DNA from: Exobasidium rhododendri
Lineage: Eukaryota; Basidiomycota; Exobasidiomycetes; Exobasidiales; Exobasidiaceae
Length of the DNA: 64,000 nucleotides
Assembly: GCA_026210745.1 (NCBI GenBank)
Contig: CP110630.1
Coordinates: forward strand, 2,728,001-2,792,000
Direction of reading: 5' to 3'
The first letter of the stretch is position 1, and each line of letters opens with the position of its first letter. Under the pieces are notes generated by a model. It ran no database searches and was not told the DNA's origin. It worked only from the letters and a program-made list of their open reading frames with translations. Shown here piece after piece: positions 1 through 9,558 of the stretch. Position numbers and translations under genes: made by a program.

Positions 1-415
1 GTCGACGGTGTGTTCATGGGAAAGGCACCGCCGAGCGCAGTCTGGGATGGTGGTTGCTGCTCCGTGGGGATGTGCGACACGCCGGAGAAAGGGAGGAGAA
101 GGTAGGGATTTTATGTGCCGGACTGTTTATTGCAGGGCAGATGAGGTTAAACACGGACAAATCGTGCAAGCAGAGTGGATGCAATAGCAGATCTCCAAAC
201 GTGCGCGAGTGGGATGGGAGAGCAAAGAAGGGGCGTTTCGAGATTGATTAGGAGTACAGATGAGATGTGAGTTTGCGGTACAATGTGGGAAGGGTGCTGC
301 AAGTGAAGATTTACTTCTGCCACTGCAAGGATTAGAGGAATTCTAGGAGCGTATTGGTGGGCCGGCTAAGGAAAAGGCGGCGTGCAGAGGTACTATAATG
401 TATGGGCCATTCTCT
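1..415. other. No gene recognised
   Basis: I see no convincing coding sequence, tRNA or repeat here. The stretch lies downstream of the small minus-strand gene that ends at 416 and probably holds its 3' untranslated region. Any gene to the left lies outside the window. Confidence 0.5.
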
Positions 416-809
416 TCAGTGTATGGACAGGGTCGAGTGGTAGGCTTGCGAGTCAAGACCGGACGGAGCATCAAACGAGAGGGTGGAGCCTGATATAGTA
501 AAGCGAAAAGGGTGAGGATGGGGTTTGGTAAGTACGAGGGGAAAAAGCTACGACCATCCCGTCGGTGACACACTCACTGCCGTCGCTGTTCAGGCTCTGC
601 TTCGAGATCTCCATGTTGAGATAGGCCAACTCTTTTGGGTCTTTTGCTTTCTTGAGCAGGTCAATCATTTCATCGTCGCTCAAAATCGACGAGTCCAATT
701 CCGGATGCTCTTCCAATCGATGATCGTGTAGAGCAACGAGAGGGTCAAAATCTCTCGTCGACGAGCTGTTCGTCGATTGACTGAAGGATGAGATGCTAGA
801 TTGAGACAT
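416..809 (-). CDS. Small acidic protein of unknown function
   Basis: Two exons on the minus strand, 809-578 and 489-416, give 101 residues. The intron has a GTGAGT donor and an ATCAG acceptor, and the frame is kept across it. The start is the first in-frame ATG of the exon. The protein is Ser-rich at its N-terminus and then has an acidic, predicted helical segment around residues 38-70 (SDDEMIDLLKKAKD, then KELAYLNMEI). I see no signal peptide, membrane segment or known domain. It faces the secreted-protein gene at 1378 across a shared promoter of about 570 bases. The helical middle and clean splice signals suggest a real gene, but the family is not recognised. Confidence 0.55.
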
Positions 810-1377
810 GTTATGTTTGTCGTGCAATCGAATGATTTGTGTGGCAAAGCAATGAGATATGTTTGTAGAAGGCAGTGGTGGAAGGGAGTGAAGGGGAATC
901 AGATCATACATGGGACACTAATGCATAATTCGACGCCCTAAATCATGAGATCCTGGATATCAACCTTACCCACGTGGCTCTAGATTTAAGGTTTCCAAGC
1001 CATGATCCATCTATAGCGCGAAACACACAGTACGAGCAGGGTGGGGGGAAAGACCCCTATCTGGCACTCTCGAATGCTTCCATGTAGAAAGGAGAGCATT
1101 CAGGGAGCAAAGTATAAGACATGACAATATGGCTGCAGTGATTTGCCAGTCTGCACACTTCGCGCATACTCTCGACTGTCTGATGCTACCCCAACGCCCT
1201 GCTTAGCTGAAGGGGGATCAGGACAGCAGCAGATTTTTACCGTATAAGCTCTCCACCGTCTAGACATTGCAGCCATATCCAACCTCTCGTTCGACGACCT
1301 GTACACAGGCAGACAATTCTTTCACGCCGCTCACCTCTATACTCTATCTACCTTACGTATTGCGGGGTAAAATCAAG
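810..1377. promoter_or_regulatory. Shared intergenic promoter region
   Basis: This 568-base stretch separates two divergent genes, starting at 809 (minus) and 1378 (plus). It should hold both promoters. I see no clear TATA box, repeat or RNA gene in it. Confidence 0.35.
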
Positions 1378-2521
1378 ATGATGTCACGGCAAGCCAACGC
1401 AATGGTGTGCTTGCTCCTTGCATTGATGTGGCTAGGCGTTCGTGCTGTGCCTATGCCTGAGCCGATCCAGGCTGCCCCATCTTCAGTGCAAAGATCTAGG
1501 CTGCTCTTTGCAACGCCTGCACCTCGATCACCCGCATACAGCCTATCTTCCAATCAGATCTATGAAATCTACAAGCCAGCACAGGCGTGGGCCGAACAAG
1601 GCATTGCGAGGAGCGACAATTACGTCAGGATTGCGGACGTTGATGGCAGTACTAATCTCATCCAGCCAGGCAACGCATCTAGAGAGCGATGGGAAGCCAG
1701 TCCAGTAGTCAGACGAGGCGACGTACCAACTGTGGCCATAGCAGACATGCCATACCCGACCTTCCCGGCCGAATATGTCAGCTGGTGAGGAGATCTGGTC
1801 GAGTTTTGCGCACGAAAAAAGATTCTGACTTCCATGCTCTTTACTTTCTTAGCAACATCTGTCAGCAAAACTACTCCTCGCTGAGCAGTTGCATGGAAGC
1901 TAGCAGCGTATTCGAGAATGCCACCAGCATCTTTGATTCCCCTTTGAGCTTCATCAGTGTCATCAAATGCGCCTGTACCGACACGTTCCAGGCAGTGTAT
2001 CCACAATGCCTGCAGTGTTTCCAATTAACGAATCAATGCCAGTACTTGGGTGAGTAGAGCATAGACTGATGTGTAGCGTTTGAGGTCCTAATTAGCCTAC
2101 CTTTCTACAGGCACCGACCCAGTCGGTACAGGCGCGCCCGAGATTGTGACCAACATACGATCTATATGTGCGCTGGGAAGCTCGTTGCTTGGAGGTGCGG
2201 AAGCGGCTGATTATCCAGACTGGAACAACACATACACCCCTTCTACTGTGCCTGGCTACGACGACGTCACTACGACGTGAGTTCCGTGTGCAGTGTAGCT
2301 GATGACTGTTGTGTCGCTGATTCTTTCCTCTCGTCCATTACTTTCGTCTCCTCCTTTTTCTTTTTCTTTTTCTTTTTCTTCTATTCTGCAGCGGTGTGGG
2401 CTACGACGATCAAACAACAGGGTCCATCTTTGGTGGAGCCAAGCAGATATCGGCTCCGAGTGCCCTACCTATTCTCTCTGTCTTCTTTGCTGCCACGATT
2501 GCGACCATTCTCTATTGTTAA
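1378..2521 (+). CDS. Cysteine-rich secreted, probably GPI-anchored protein
   Basis: Four exons (1378-1784, 1853-2049, 2111-2276, 2392-2521) give 299 residues; all introns are GT-AG and all phases agree. The N-terminus is a signal peptide (hydrophobic VCLLLALMWLGVRAVP, residues 10-25). A cysteine cluster follows from about residue 136, with CxxC, CxC and CxxC pairs and nine Cys in total, ending in a SIC motif. A Gly/Thr/Asp-rich spacer comes next. The C-terminus is a short hydrophobic tail (LPILSVFFAATIATILYC) typical of a GPI-attachment signal or a membrane tail. The pattern is seen in many fungal cell-surface proteins of unknown role. The first of two adjacent Met codons was taken as start. 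The last intron contains a CTTTTT tandem tract. Confidence 0.75.
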
Positions 2522-2949
2522 GCATTCTTTATCTGTGGCTCTCCTAGTGTGTACATTATGGGATTTCATGTGTGGCTTACGCGCCTTGCGATGCTGTGAC
2601 GTTTGTACAGCTTCAAAATCAGAACGGAGACGTACCTACAGCAGAGAAGGAGCTCCATCTGTACTGCGCGGCAGACAAGATTCAGTGGCTTTGAAAGTTC
2701 CGAATATACATAGGTCGACGCGCGGGAGAACCACTTGAATGAGCTGGTGTGATCGTACATAGAAGCGCAGTACCTCCGAGTCTCATGATGACAGCAATAG
2801 CTAGTACCGTTCAGTAAAGGAAGAACAGACATGCCGCTCAAAGAGCAGTCAGACGCAGAGGCAGGGATGACTATAGAAGTACAGAGGACGATGCTTTCCT
2901 CATACGCGATCTGCTCATCTGCGATTTGCTCATCTGCGACCTCGATGTC
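2522..2949. other. Intergenic, no gene recognised
   Basis: The stretch between the secreted-protein gene and the target duplication of the copia element holds only short, unconvincing open frames. Together with 7392-7649 it was one intergenic region of roughly 0.7 kb before the element inserted. Confidence 0.5.
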
Positions 2950-2954
2950 CAAGC

Positions 2955-3088
2955 TATTGGAGGCTACGTGCAATGATCATTGAGTGAAGTGAAAAGGTAG
3001 AAGTACAGGTAGCCGCGTATTTAGTGTGTGTGTGCGATTAATCGCACGCGTCTGGCTGTGCGAATAATCGCACAGTTGCCTTCTAACA
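2955..3088 (-). repeat. 3' LTR of the copia element
   Basis: 134 bases, identical by eye to 7253-7386. Adjacent on the inner side (3089-3095) is a C-run on the plus strand, a G-rich polypurine tract on the coding strand. The flanking CAAGC target duplication is at 2950-2954. Confidence 0.93.
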
Positions 3089-3141
3089 CCCCCCCGCTGA
3101 CCAGCCATCCTGTGAGGAGGTAGAGTGAGAAAGAAGGGTGG

Positions 3142-6100
3142 TCAGGGTGGAAGGCCAGAGAGGCCAAGAATGGAAGCACAGTGCTGAAGGAGGGGCCGTG
3201 AGAGCGGTTTGGTGAGAATGTCGGCAGCCATTTCACCTGTGCGGATGTCGGTGATCACAACTTGACCTTCTTTGACCAGTTCGCGGATGAGGTTCTCATC
3301 AATGCGGATGTGGCGAGTGGTTGCATTGACTTTACCATTGGTGGCCAGAGCCTCAGCAGCTTTATTGTCACCGTAGATCACAGTTGCATCTGCAGGGGGA
3401 AAGCCAAGCTGGGTGAGAATGGAGCGGTGATAGACAGCAGAGTTGCCAGACGAGGAGAGGGACAGGTACTCTGCTTCTGACGAGGATTTGCAAACACGCT
3501 TCTGCTGCTTGCTGGACCAGTCAATGGCAGCGCCGGCAAGGAGAAAGGTGTGACCAGCAGTGCTGCGGCTGGATTCCACATCATCAGCATGTGCAGCATC
3601 AGAGTAGCCAACAAGCTTGGTGGAGCCAAATTTGTAGAGCAAGCCTGTGCCGACACTTCCAATGAGGTAGCGGAAAACATGGACGATAGCTTTCCAGTGT
3701 TGAGGGGTGGCGTGACTACTGAAGCGGGAGAGGAGGCCAACAGGATAGGCAAGGTCTGGGCGTGTGCCAAGCATGGCATACATGAGGGAACCCAGTGCCG
3801 ACAGGTAAGGTCGGTCAGTGACTTCATTGTCCTGGCTGGCCCGAGAGAGCTTGCAGCCGGGAGGAAGTGGTGTGGCCAGGGGTGCAGAGCCGGTGAGGCC
3901 AAAGCGGGCAATGATGTCTTCTATGTATCTTTGCTGATTGAGAAGGATGTCACCATTGCTGTGTCGATGAACTTGCATGCCAAGGATGTAATGAGCGGCG
4001 CCAAGGTCTTTAATGCCAAATTGTTGGTGAAGCGTAGCTTTGAAGTCAGTAATGGAGGCAAGATTCTGGCAGGCCAGAAGAAGGTCGTCAACATAGACAG
4101 CAATGAGGAATGCAGAAGGTCCACTGCCTTTGAGGTAAAGGCATTCATCACCATGACAGTTCCGAAAACCGAGGGAGACAAGAAACTTGTGAAGGGCAGC
4201 ATACCAATGCCGACCAGACTGCTTGAGACCATAGAGAGGCTTGAGAAGCTTGCAGACAAGGCGGGTGCCATTGGTGTCATATTGAGGCGTCATCCCAGGA
4301 AGAGGTTCCATGTAGATGTCCTCAGTGAGGTCGTCACCAGCAAGATAGGCAGAGTCAACGTCACACTGGTGCAAGTGCATGCCGTGAGCTGCAGCAAGAG
4401 CAATGACGGTGCGGAAAGAGGTGAAGTGCGCAACAGGACTGTAGGTAGCTTGGTAGTCCAGTCCATGAATTTGTCGATGACCACCAGCAACTCCTCTTGA
4501 TCTGTACCGTTCCACAGTGCCATTGGCTTTGTATTTAGTCTTGTGAACCCAGAGGGAAGGGATGGTCTTGCGGCCAGATGGCAGCGGTACCATCTGCCAG
4601 GTCTTACGTTGCACAAGTGTGTCAATCTCACGATCCATGGCAGTCTTCCAATGATCTCTGGCAGGATGTTGCATGGCGTCGGCATAGGTGGAAGGATCAG
4701 TTCCAAGTTGGTGGACCATGGGGAAGGCGTGGAAATCGGCAACATGGGAGACAAAATCTTCATATTGGCGATTGGGGACTCTTGTCCGAGTGCTCTGCCG
4801 AGTTGGAGGTTGCACTGCAGAGGACAATACTGGCATAGTATGAGGAAAGGTGGGCTCGTCTACCTCAGCATCATTGTCATCAAGATCAGACGCTTGATCA
4901 TCTGTGCTGGGAATGCTGGGGCCGGGAGGTTCGGGGGAAATGGTGGTAACAGGCGGGGCCAGGACAATGATGTCAGTACCGCTGGACGAGGCAGGTGTAT
5001 GGGTAGCAGTAGATGTCTTGCAGGGGAAAATGTCCTCCTGAAACTTGACGTGGTAGCCAAGTGTGATCTTGTAAGTAAGAGGGTCCATGAGCCGCCATGC
5101 TTTGCTTGTTGCAGCATACCCAACCATGACAAGCGGAGATGCGGTTGGGTCAAGTTTCTCACGCTGATGATTGTTGATGTAATTCCAAGCTCGACAGCCA
5201 AAGGGCCGTAGATGAGCAACAGAGCAAGGTTGGCCTGTGAAGAGGGATTCTGGCACACCTTCACGTCCAAGAGCTTTGTGAGGGGATCGATTCTTGGTAT
5301 ATGCCAGAGTGACAGCCGCTTCAGCCCACAGTGATGGTGGTAGCCCTGAGCTGAGAAGCATGGTACGCACAGCATCAAGGATAGTCCTGTTAGGCCGCTC
5401 GGCCCTACCATTCTGTTGTGGGTTGTATGCTACGGAGTAGTCATGGCGCACACCTGCTTTCCCAAGTGTTGTTTCCCACTCTTTCCCAGAGAATTCTCCG
5501 CCATTGTCAGAGCGGACTGCTTTGAGCTTGAGTCCAGTGCTGAGTTCAGCTGTAGCCTTGAAGTGCATGAAAGAACAGTGGGTGTTGCTCTTCCTGGCAA
5601 TGGGATACACAAATAGCTTGCGAGAATAGTCATCAATGATGGTGAGCAAGTAGTTGGATCCACTGACGGACGGTACACCAAAGGACAAGAGGTCACAGTG
5701 GACCAGTTCAAGTGGAGCAGAAGCTCGAGAACAGGATGAAGGGAATGGCATTTTGTGAGCTTTACCAGCTAGACAGTCGGTACAGGAGAGGGAGTGGGTG
5801 CCTGTTTTGAAGTCAAGGCCTTCAACGGTTCCATCTCTAGCAAGAGTGCGGATGTAGTCTGTGTTGAGGTGGCATAAGCGGTGGTGCCAGGTTGTAAGCG
5901 TTGCTGCAGAGTAAGCAGAAGCAGGGTTGCCACTCACTGGTTGGAGCTGGTAGAGGCCATTGGCAATGCGTGGCGCAGTGAAGACAGTCTTCCGGGTGAC
6001 TTGATCGTACACATTTGCATTGTCTCCACAGTCAACATTGAAACCAATGCTGTTGAGTTGCTGAACAGAGATGAAGTTCACTGGAAGTCCCTCGCAGACT

Positions 6101-7248
6101 CTGACATTGGAGAGCGTGATCCATCTGTTGCAGGTGACTTGCAGACAGAGCGTGCCACATTCAGTTGCTTTGATTGTTCCTCCAATTCCTTTGATCTCTT
6201 CTAATGGGATTGGCTGGACGTCGGAGAGAAGGCGTCTGTTGCCAACAATTGACCAGGTGCATCCACTGTCAATGTAGTAGGCACCGCTCCTGTTCACATG
6301 GCTTGCTATCCAGGCGTAGCCTGAGTTGTTGGCCTTGTCGGTAGGCTTGGACGGAGCAAGGAGGGCCTGAGAAGTCACGCTGGACTCATTGACTGCAGCT
6401 GCTGCAGTTGGATACTTTTCCTTCTTCTTCTTACGATAGGCAATTCCATCTGGGTGCTTGCAATCAATCAGCCAGTGAAAACCTTTCTTGCAGCCAGGGC
6501 ACTCGCGTGGTGGGAGTCTTTTGCTTTGCGGACCTTGAAAAGTAGGGGCTGCGGCAAGTGCTATACTTGCGCCTGCTGGATCCTCCTTATTGATGTGTCG
6601 GGCCTCTGCCCTGATTTTGAAAATGAGCTCATCCACTTTGGGAAGAGCGGCAAGGTTTCCAACAATAGAGCCGAGTGTGTTGAACTCTGCTGGTAGGGTG
6701 GAGAGGAGATGGGCTGAGGAGATCCATTCATCCTTGATGTCAATGTTGTGTTGTCGAAGCATATTGAGCTGCTTCTCGTATGCGCGCAAGAAGTCATCCA
6801 CTGCTGTTGAGGAAGCTGAAGTTAGCTTGAGTGCAAAGTACTGCTTTATGAGCGACACTTTGTCAAGGTTGGAGTCCGGTTGAAAATGATTCTTGAGTGC
6901 AGTGTACATCTCATGAGGATCGTAGCCACACTTGTTGAGGAGGTGGGAGTGTTCTGTCTTGATGGACTGGATGAGGACGGATGTAGCAGCCTGGCGATCT
7001 CGCTTCCATTCTGCTGCTGCCAGATCTTCTTCTGGCTTTGCCACTGGGGCAACAACTTGTTTCCAGGCATCTTCTCCCAAGATGTACTTAATGTTGAGCT
7101 CCCAAGCAGGCCAGCTCTCCGTTGAGTCAAGCATAGCGTCTTTGTTGAAGAGTGCAGGTGACATGGCTAGAGGTGTAGCCAGTGGTGAGGGCAATGTTGT
7201 TGACTTAATGTGAGGTTCACTAGGGGTACTAGGTGTACTTGGGCTCAT
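3142..7248 (-). CDS. Copia Gag-Pol polyprotein
   Basis: A single open frame of 1368 codons. The N-terminal part is a copia-type Gag (residues about 30-240), followed by a CCHC zinc knuckle (about 250-263). The aspartic protease has a DSG core near 328. The GAG-pre-integrase HHCC zinc region spans about 454-495. The integrase core has its acidic residues in HCDLL, SDNGGEF and GRAE (about 518-617). The reverse transcriptase has YVDD near 1052, and RNase H spans about 1213-1345 (SDAAHADD, SSSEAEY, YGDNKAA). Gag and Pol are fused in one frame, as in many copia elements, so no frameshift is implied. The start codon lies inside the primer-binding site. Long open frames on the opposite strand here are shadows. 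Confidence 0.93.
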   Translation of the reverse strand: MSPSTPSTPSEPHIKSTTLPSPLATPLAMSPALFNKDAMLDSTESWPAWELNIKYILGEDAWKQVVAPVAKPEEDLAAAEWKRDRQAATSVLIQSIKTEHSHLLNKCGYDPHEMYTALKNHFQPDSNLDKVSLIKQYFALKLTSASSTAVDDFLRAYEKQLNMLRQHNIDIKDEWISSAHLLSTLPAEFNTLGSIVGNLAALPKVDELIFKIRAEARHINKEDPAGASIALAAAPTFQGPQSKRLPPRECPGCKKGFHWLIDCKHPDGIAYRKKKKEKYPTAAAAVNESSVTSQALLAPSKPTDKANNSGYAWIASHVNRSGAYYIDSGCTWSIVGNRRLLSDVQPIPLEEIKGIGGTIKATECGTLCLQVTCNRWITLSNVRVCEGLPVNFISVQQLNSIGFNVDCGDNANVYDQVTRKTVFTAPRIANGLYQLQPVSGNPASAYSAATLTTWHHRLCHLNTDYIRTLARDGTVEGLDFKTGTHSLSCTDCLAGKAHKMPFPSSCSRASAPLELVHCDLLSFGVPSVSGSNYLLTIIDDYSRKLFVYPIARKSNTHCSFMHFKATAELSTGLKLKAVRSDNGGEFSGKEWETTLGKAGVRHDYSVAYNPQQNGRAERPNRTILDAVRTMLLSSGLPPSLWAEAAVTLAYTKNRSPHKALGREGVPESLFTGQPCSVAHLRPFGCRAWNYINNHQREKLDPTASPLVMVGYAATSKAWRLMDPLTYKITLGYHVKFQEDIFPCKTSTATHTPASSSGTDIIVLAPPVTTISPEPPGPSIPSTDDQASDLDDNDAEVDEPTFPHTMPVLSSAVQPPTRQSTRTRVPNRQYEDFVSHVADFHAFPMVHQLGTDPSTYADAMQHPARDHWKTAMDREIDTLVQRKTWQMVPLPSGRKTIPSLWVHKTKYKANGTVERYRSRGVAGGHRQIHGLDYQATYSPVAHFTSFRTVIALAAAHGMHLHQCDVDSAYLAGDDLTEDIYMEPLPGMTPQYDTNGTRLVCKLLKPLYGLKQSGRHWYAALHKFLVSLGFRNCHGDECLYLKGSGPSAFLIAVYVDDLLLACQNLASITDFKATLHQQFGIKDLGAAHYILGMQVHRHSNGDILLNQQRYIEDIIARFGLTGSAPLATPLPPGCKLSRASQDNEVTDRPYLSALGSLMYAMLGTRPDLAYPVGLLSRFSSHATPQHWKAIVHVFRYLIGSVGTGLLYKFGSTKLVGYSDAAHADDVESSRSTAGHTFLLAGAAIDWSSKQQKRVCKSSSEAEYLSLSSSGNSAVYHRSILTQLGFPPADATVIYGDNKAAEALATNGKVNATTRHIRIDENLIRELVKEGQVVITDIRTGEMAADILTKPLSRPLLQHCASILGLSGLPP

Positions 7249-7252
7249 AACC
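7241..7252 (-). other. Primer-binding site of the copia element
   Basis: The plus strand reads GGGCTCATAACC directly next to the 5' LTR. This is the anticodon stem-loop sequence expected of eukaryotic initiator Met-tRNA. The minus strand is therefore complementary to the 3' end of a cleaved 5' half of that tRNA, the primer type known for Drosophila copia. The element's ATG (7248-7246) sits within the site, opposite the CAU anticodon. Confidence 0.75.
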
Positions 7253-7386
7253 TATTGGAGGCTACGTGCAATGATCATTGAGTGAAGTGAAAAGGTAGAA
7301 GTACAGGTAGCCGCGTATTTAGTGTGTGTGTGCGATTAATCGCACGCGTCTGGCTGTGCGAATAATCGCACAGTTGCCTTCTAACA
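7253..7386 (-). repeat. 5' LTR of the copia element
   Basis: 134 bases, identical by eye to 2955-3088. It contains a perfect palindrome (TGCGATTAATCGCA) and a second, imperfect one. The target duplication CAAGC follows at 7387-7391. Confidence 0.93.
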
Positions 7387-7649
7387 CAAGCGTCATAATG
7401 GTATGGAAAGGTTATTCAATCAAGTGAGAGCTGCTTCTATCACCTATCTCGTGTATCTCATCGATCTTACTCGTTATGTAGCATCACGCATGTTATTGCT
7501 TCAAAGGATCGGTAACGATCAGAAGCTCGAAGCATTGTGTGACTAGCGAGGGACAATACTCTCGAATCTCAAGCCGACAATCGTAGCGCCTTGAAGTACA
7601 CCCGTGCGACTACTACATATAATAAACTCTGTTTCTTCCCAGCACAATT

Positions 7650-7751
7650 GGTCCATTAGTTCAGTTGGTTAGAATTTGGTACTAATATTTCAGCTCGTCA
7701 AACAGTTGTCTTTACATGCTACGGTCGCAGGTTCGAGCCCTGCATGGACCA
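7650..7751 (+). tRNA. tRNA-Ile(AAU) with intron
   Basis: Acceptor stem GGTCCAT (7650-7656) pairs with ATGGACC (7744-7750). The D arm lies at 7659-7675. The anticodon stem TGGTA/TGCTA (7677-7681 with 7717-7721) contains two G-U pairs. The anticodon AAT is at 7684-7686. The T arm GCAGG-TTCGAGC-CCTGC spans 7727-7743. A 28-base intron (7688-7715) sits after position 37, the canonical site. The mature sequence closely resembles eukaryotic tRNA-Ile(AAU). T-runs at 7755-7759 and 7763-7771 are Pol III terminators. The 5' end is 258 bases from the copia target duplication. Confidence 0.93.
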
Positions 7752-7754
7752 ACC

Positions 7755-7771
7755 TTTTTGCCTTTTTTTTT
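7755..7771 (+). terminator. Pol III terminator of tRNA-Ile
   Basis: Two T-runs, five and nine bases long, lie four bases after the end of the tRNA, as expected for RNA polymerase III termination. Confidence 0.7.
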
Positions 7772-7855
7772 CTTGATTCATTTTCCCTCAGGCACGGTGC
7801 TCCGATACCTTCATCGCTTTTCCCCACTCCACACCGCCTTCTTGTCACCAGCACG

Positions 7856-9439
7856 ATGCGGCACTTTTCCATTGCAGGCCTGTGCCTGTTCTGGGCATCC
7901 TCTCTTGTCTTTTGCAAATTGGATGATGCAGCAGCCCAATTCGACTATCGCGGTCATCATGATCAAGCAGTAGCAGCAGACAGGGCATCACGTAAGGAGA
8001 CTCGTTCGGAAGGGGGACGTGAGGCGCCGCGATTGAGGGCGAGAGCATCCCCAGACACGCAGCTACCAGAGAGGTGGTCCCAATTTGTGCCGGTGGAAGC
8101 AAGATTTTCTGCAGCAGAGTCAAGTGACGCAAAGAACGCAGAAGGAGTGAGAGGAAAGGACGATGATGGAGTCGGATCAGTGGAGGCAAAGAGGCAGAAG
8201 AAGGGGAAATCGCAGGACTCCAAAGGGAGAGGCACAAAGCTGTCGCCGATCCTGCAGGGAGTGGAGAAGGTCAAGTCAGCGACGAAGACGACCGGAAAGC
8301 GTGCTCAAGCAAAGGTGAAGCAGCTTCTTACTGACGATGAGGATGATGATGACGAATACGACGACGAGGATGTGGAGAGTTCCAGACGTAGGCGAAAGTC
8401 ATCGCAAAGTGGCGTCTGGCCCCGCATGTGGTCTGCCATAGTATGGATATCAGCGTCCACATGGAGCACTATTGCCTGGTCCGGTCGCAACATATTGTGG
8501 AGACCAGCTGTATATTTTGCGGGAGCTGTCCGATGGACCGCTTACACATCATGGCAGGCGACTCGTTGGACAGGGGAGAAAGCATTCATAGGGCCAGCAC
8601 TGACAGCTGGAGCGCCTCTTATTTACCTCGTACAAGGCTTGCTGTTCCTCTTCGTCTTCGTCCCTGCTCGTGTAATCGCCGTGCTCTGGAAGGAGCTGTA
8701 CCCAATCTAGTGAGCGAGCTGTGCGGTTTTGGGTAGTCCTTGCTACGTTCTCGTTCTTACTGACGACGACATCTCTCTGCTCACCAGCGTCTATCTCGGA
8801 GCAGCTCTCGCCGTTGGAACCGCCATGGGGATTGCTTCTGCCCTGATCCTCTACGTTGGCTCATTCCTCCTAAGCGACACTTCGATTGTGGAGAAGAACC
8901 TCTCTCATCGAGCAGACATGATCCCGAATGACCTGCAAAAACGTCTTCGGCAAGGAAGAAAGTCCGCGTCAGGGAGAAAGTGGGCCAGAAAGGGAGAGGG
9001 CGTCATCGAAAGAGCCATGAAAGAGAGCGCAGAGAGGGGAAAGTGGGAAAAGCGTAAAGAGCCAAAAGAAAGTCCCATGACAGCGGATAGCGAAGAAGAC
9101 GACGACTACTTTGGCAACTCTACCAACAGACCAGGGAAAGATAGAGCACGAAACAGCGATGTCACTCCCACGGGCCTGGGCCGACAGCAGAAGCCAGTCC
9201 ACTTTGGACCTCCATTGCCCGTGGGAGCGACTAATCAAGGCGGTTGGAACACCTCTCGGGGCGACTCCGCAAACACCTCTCCTGCCTCTTCACCCATCTC
9301 CATTCGAGGAAGCCTACCAAATGCATCCTCATCTGCTTTCACGTCAGCAAGAAGCAGCGCCAATCATTCTCCTTTGTCAAGCCCTGACATCCTCCGCTCA
9401 TCTGACCGTCAACGTCGGGGCATCAACAGCTCTGTGTAG
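7856..9439 (+). CDS. Trp-rich multi-pass membrane protein, possibly Ldb16-like
   Basis: Two exons (7856-8709, 8788-9439) give 501 residues. The intron uses GTGAGC and CACCAG, and the frame continues from ELYPI into YVYLGAAL. An N-terminal signal-like segment (LCLFWASSLVFC) is followed by a charged region with an Asp/Glu run (about 162-178) and a KR-rich patch. A Trp-rich block (about 192-245) leads into two strongly hydrophobic segments (about 245-270 and 285-312). The C-terminal half is charged and then Ser/Asn-rich, so it is probably cytosolic and disordered. The hydrophobic pair around ELYP resembles the fungal lipid-droplet assembly factor Ldb16, but this is a weak resemblance. The gene starts about 100 bases after the tRNA. 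Confidence 0.7.
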
Positions 9440-9558
9440 TGAGGCCCCCTTTGTCGTTTCGTTTTCCTTGTAAGACAGTGTCTGCCTCGTGTATAATATA
9501 TCGGAAGACTGGCTAATGGTACAAATCCTTAGATAGATTGTCTGCGTTGAAATGGCAT

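Larger units (their letters stand above)
2955..7386 (-). mobile_element. Ty1/copia LTR retrotransposon, looks whole
   Basis: The element is 4432 bases on the minus strand. It has a 5' LTR (7386-7253), internal region (7252-3089) and 3' LTR (3088-2955). It is flanked by the 5-base duplication CAAGC at 2950-2954 and 7387-7391. The LTRs are identical by eye, so insertion was recent. The minus-strand LTR runs TGTTAG to CAATA. A primer site for the anticodon arm of initiator Met-tRNA abuts the 5' LTR (7252-7241), and a G-run polypurine tract abuts the 3' LTR. One long open frame carries Gag and Pol in the order Gag, protease, integrase, reverse transcriptase and RNase H, which is the copia order. 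The order of integrase before reverse transcriptase excludes gypsy. Confidence 0.95.

Noticed and set aside
2277-2738. Open frame of 153 codons running out of the secreted-protein gene
   Set aside because: It reads through the third intron (GTGAGT donor at 2277) and loses the frame of the last exon.
3262-5211. Several open frames over 200 codons on the plus strand inside the copia element
   Set aside because: They are antisense shadows of the Gag-Pol frame and encode nothing recognisable.
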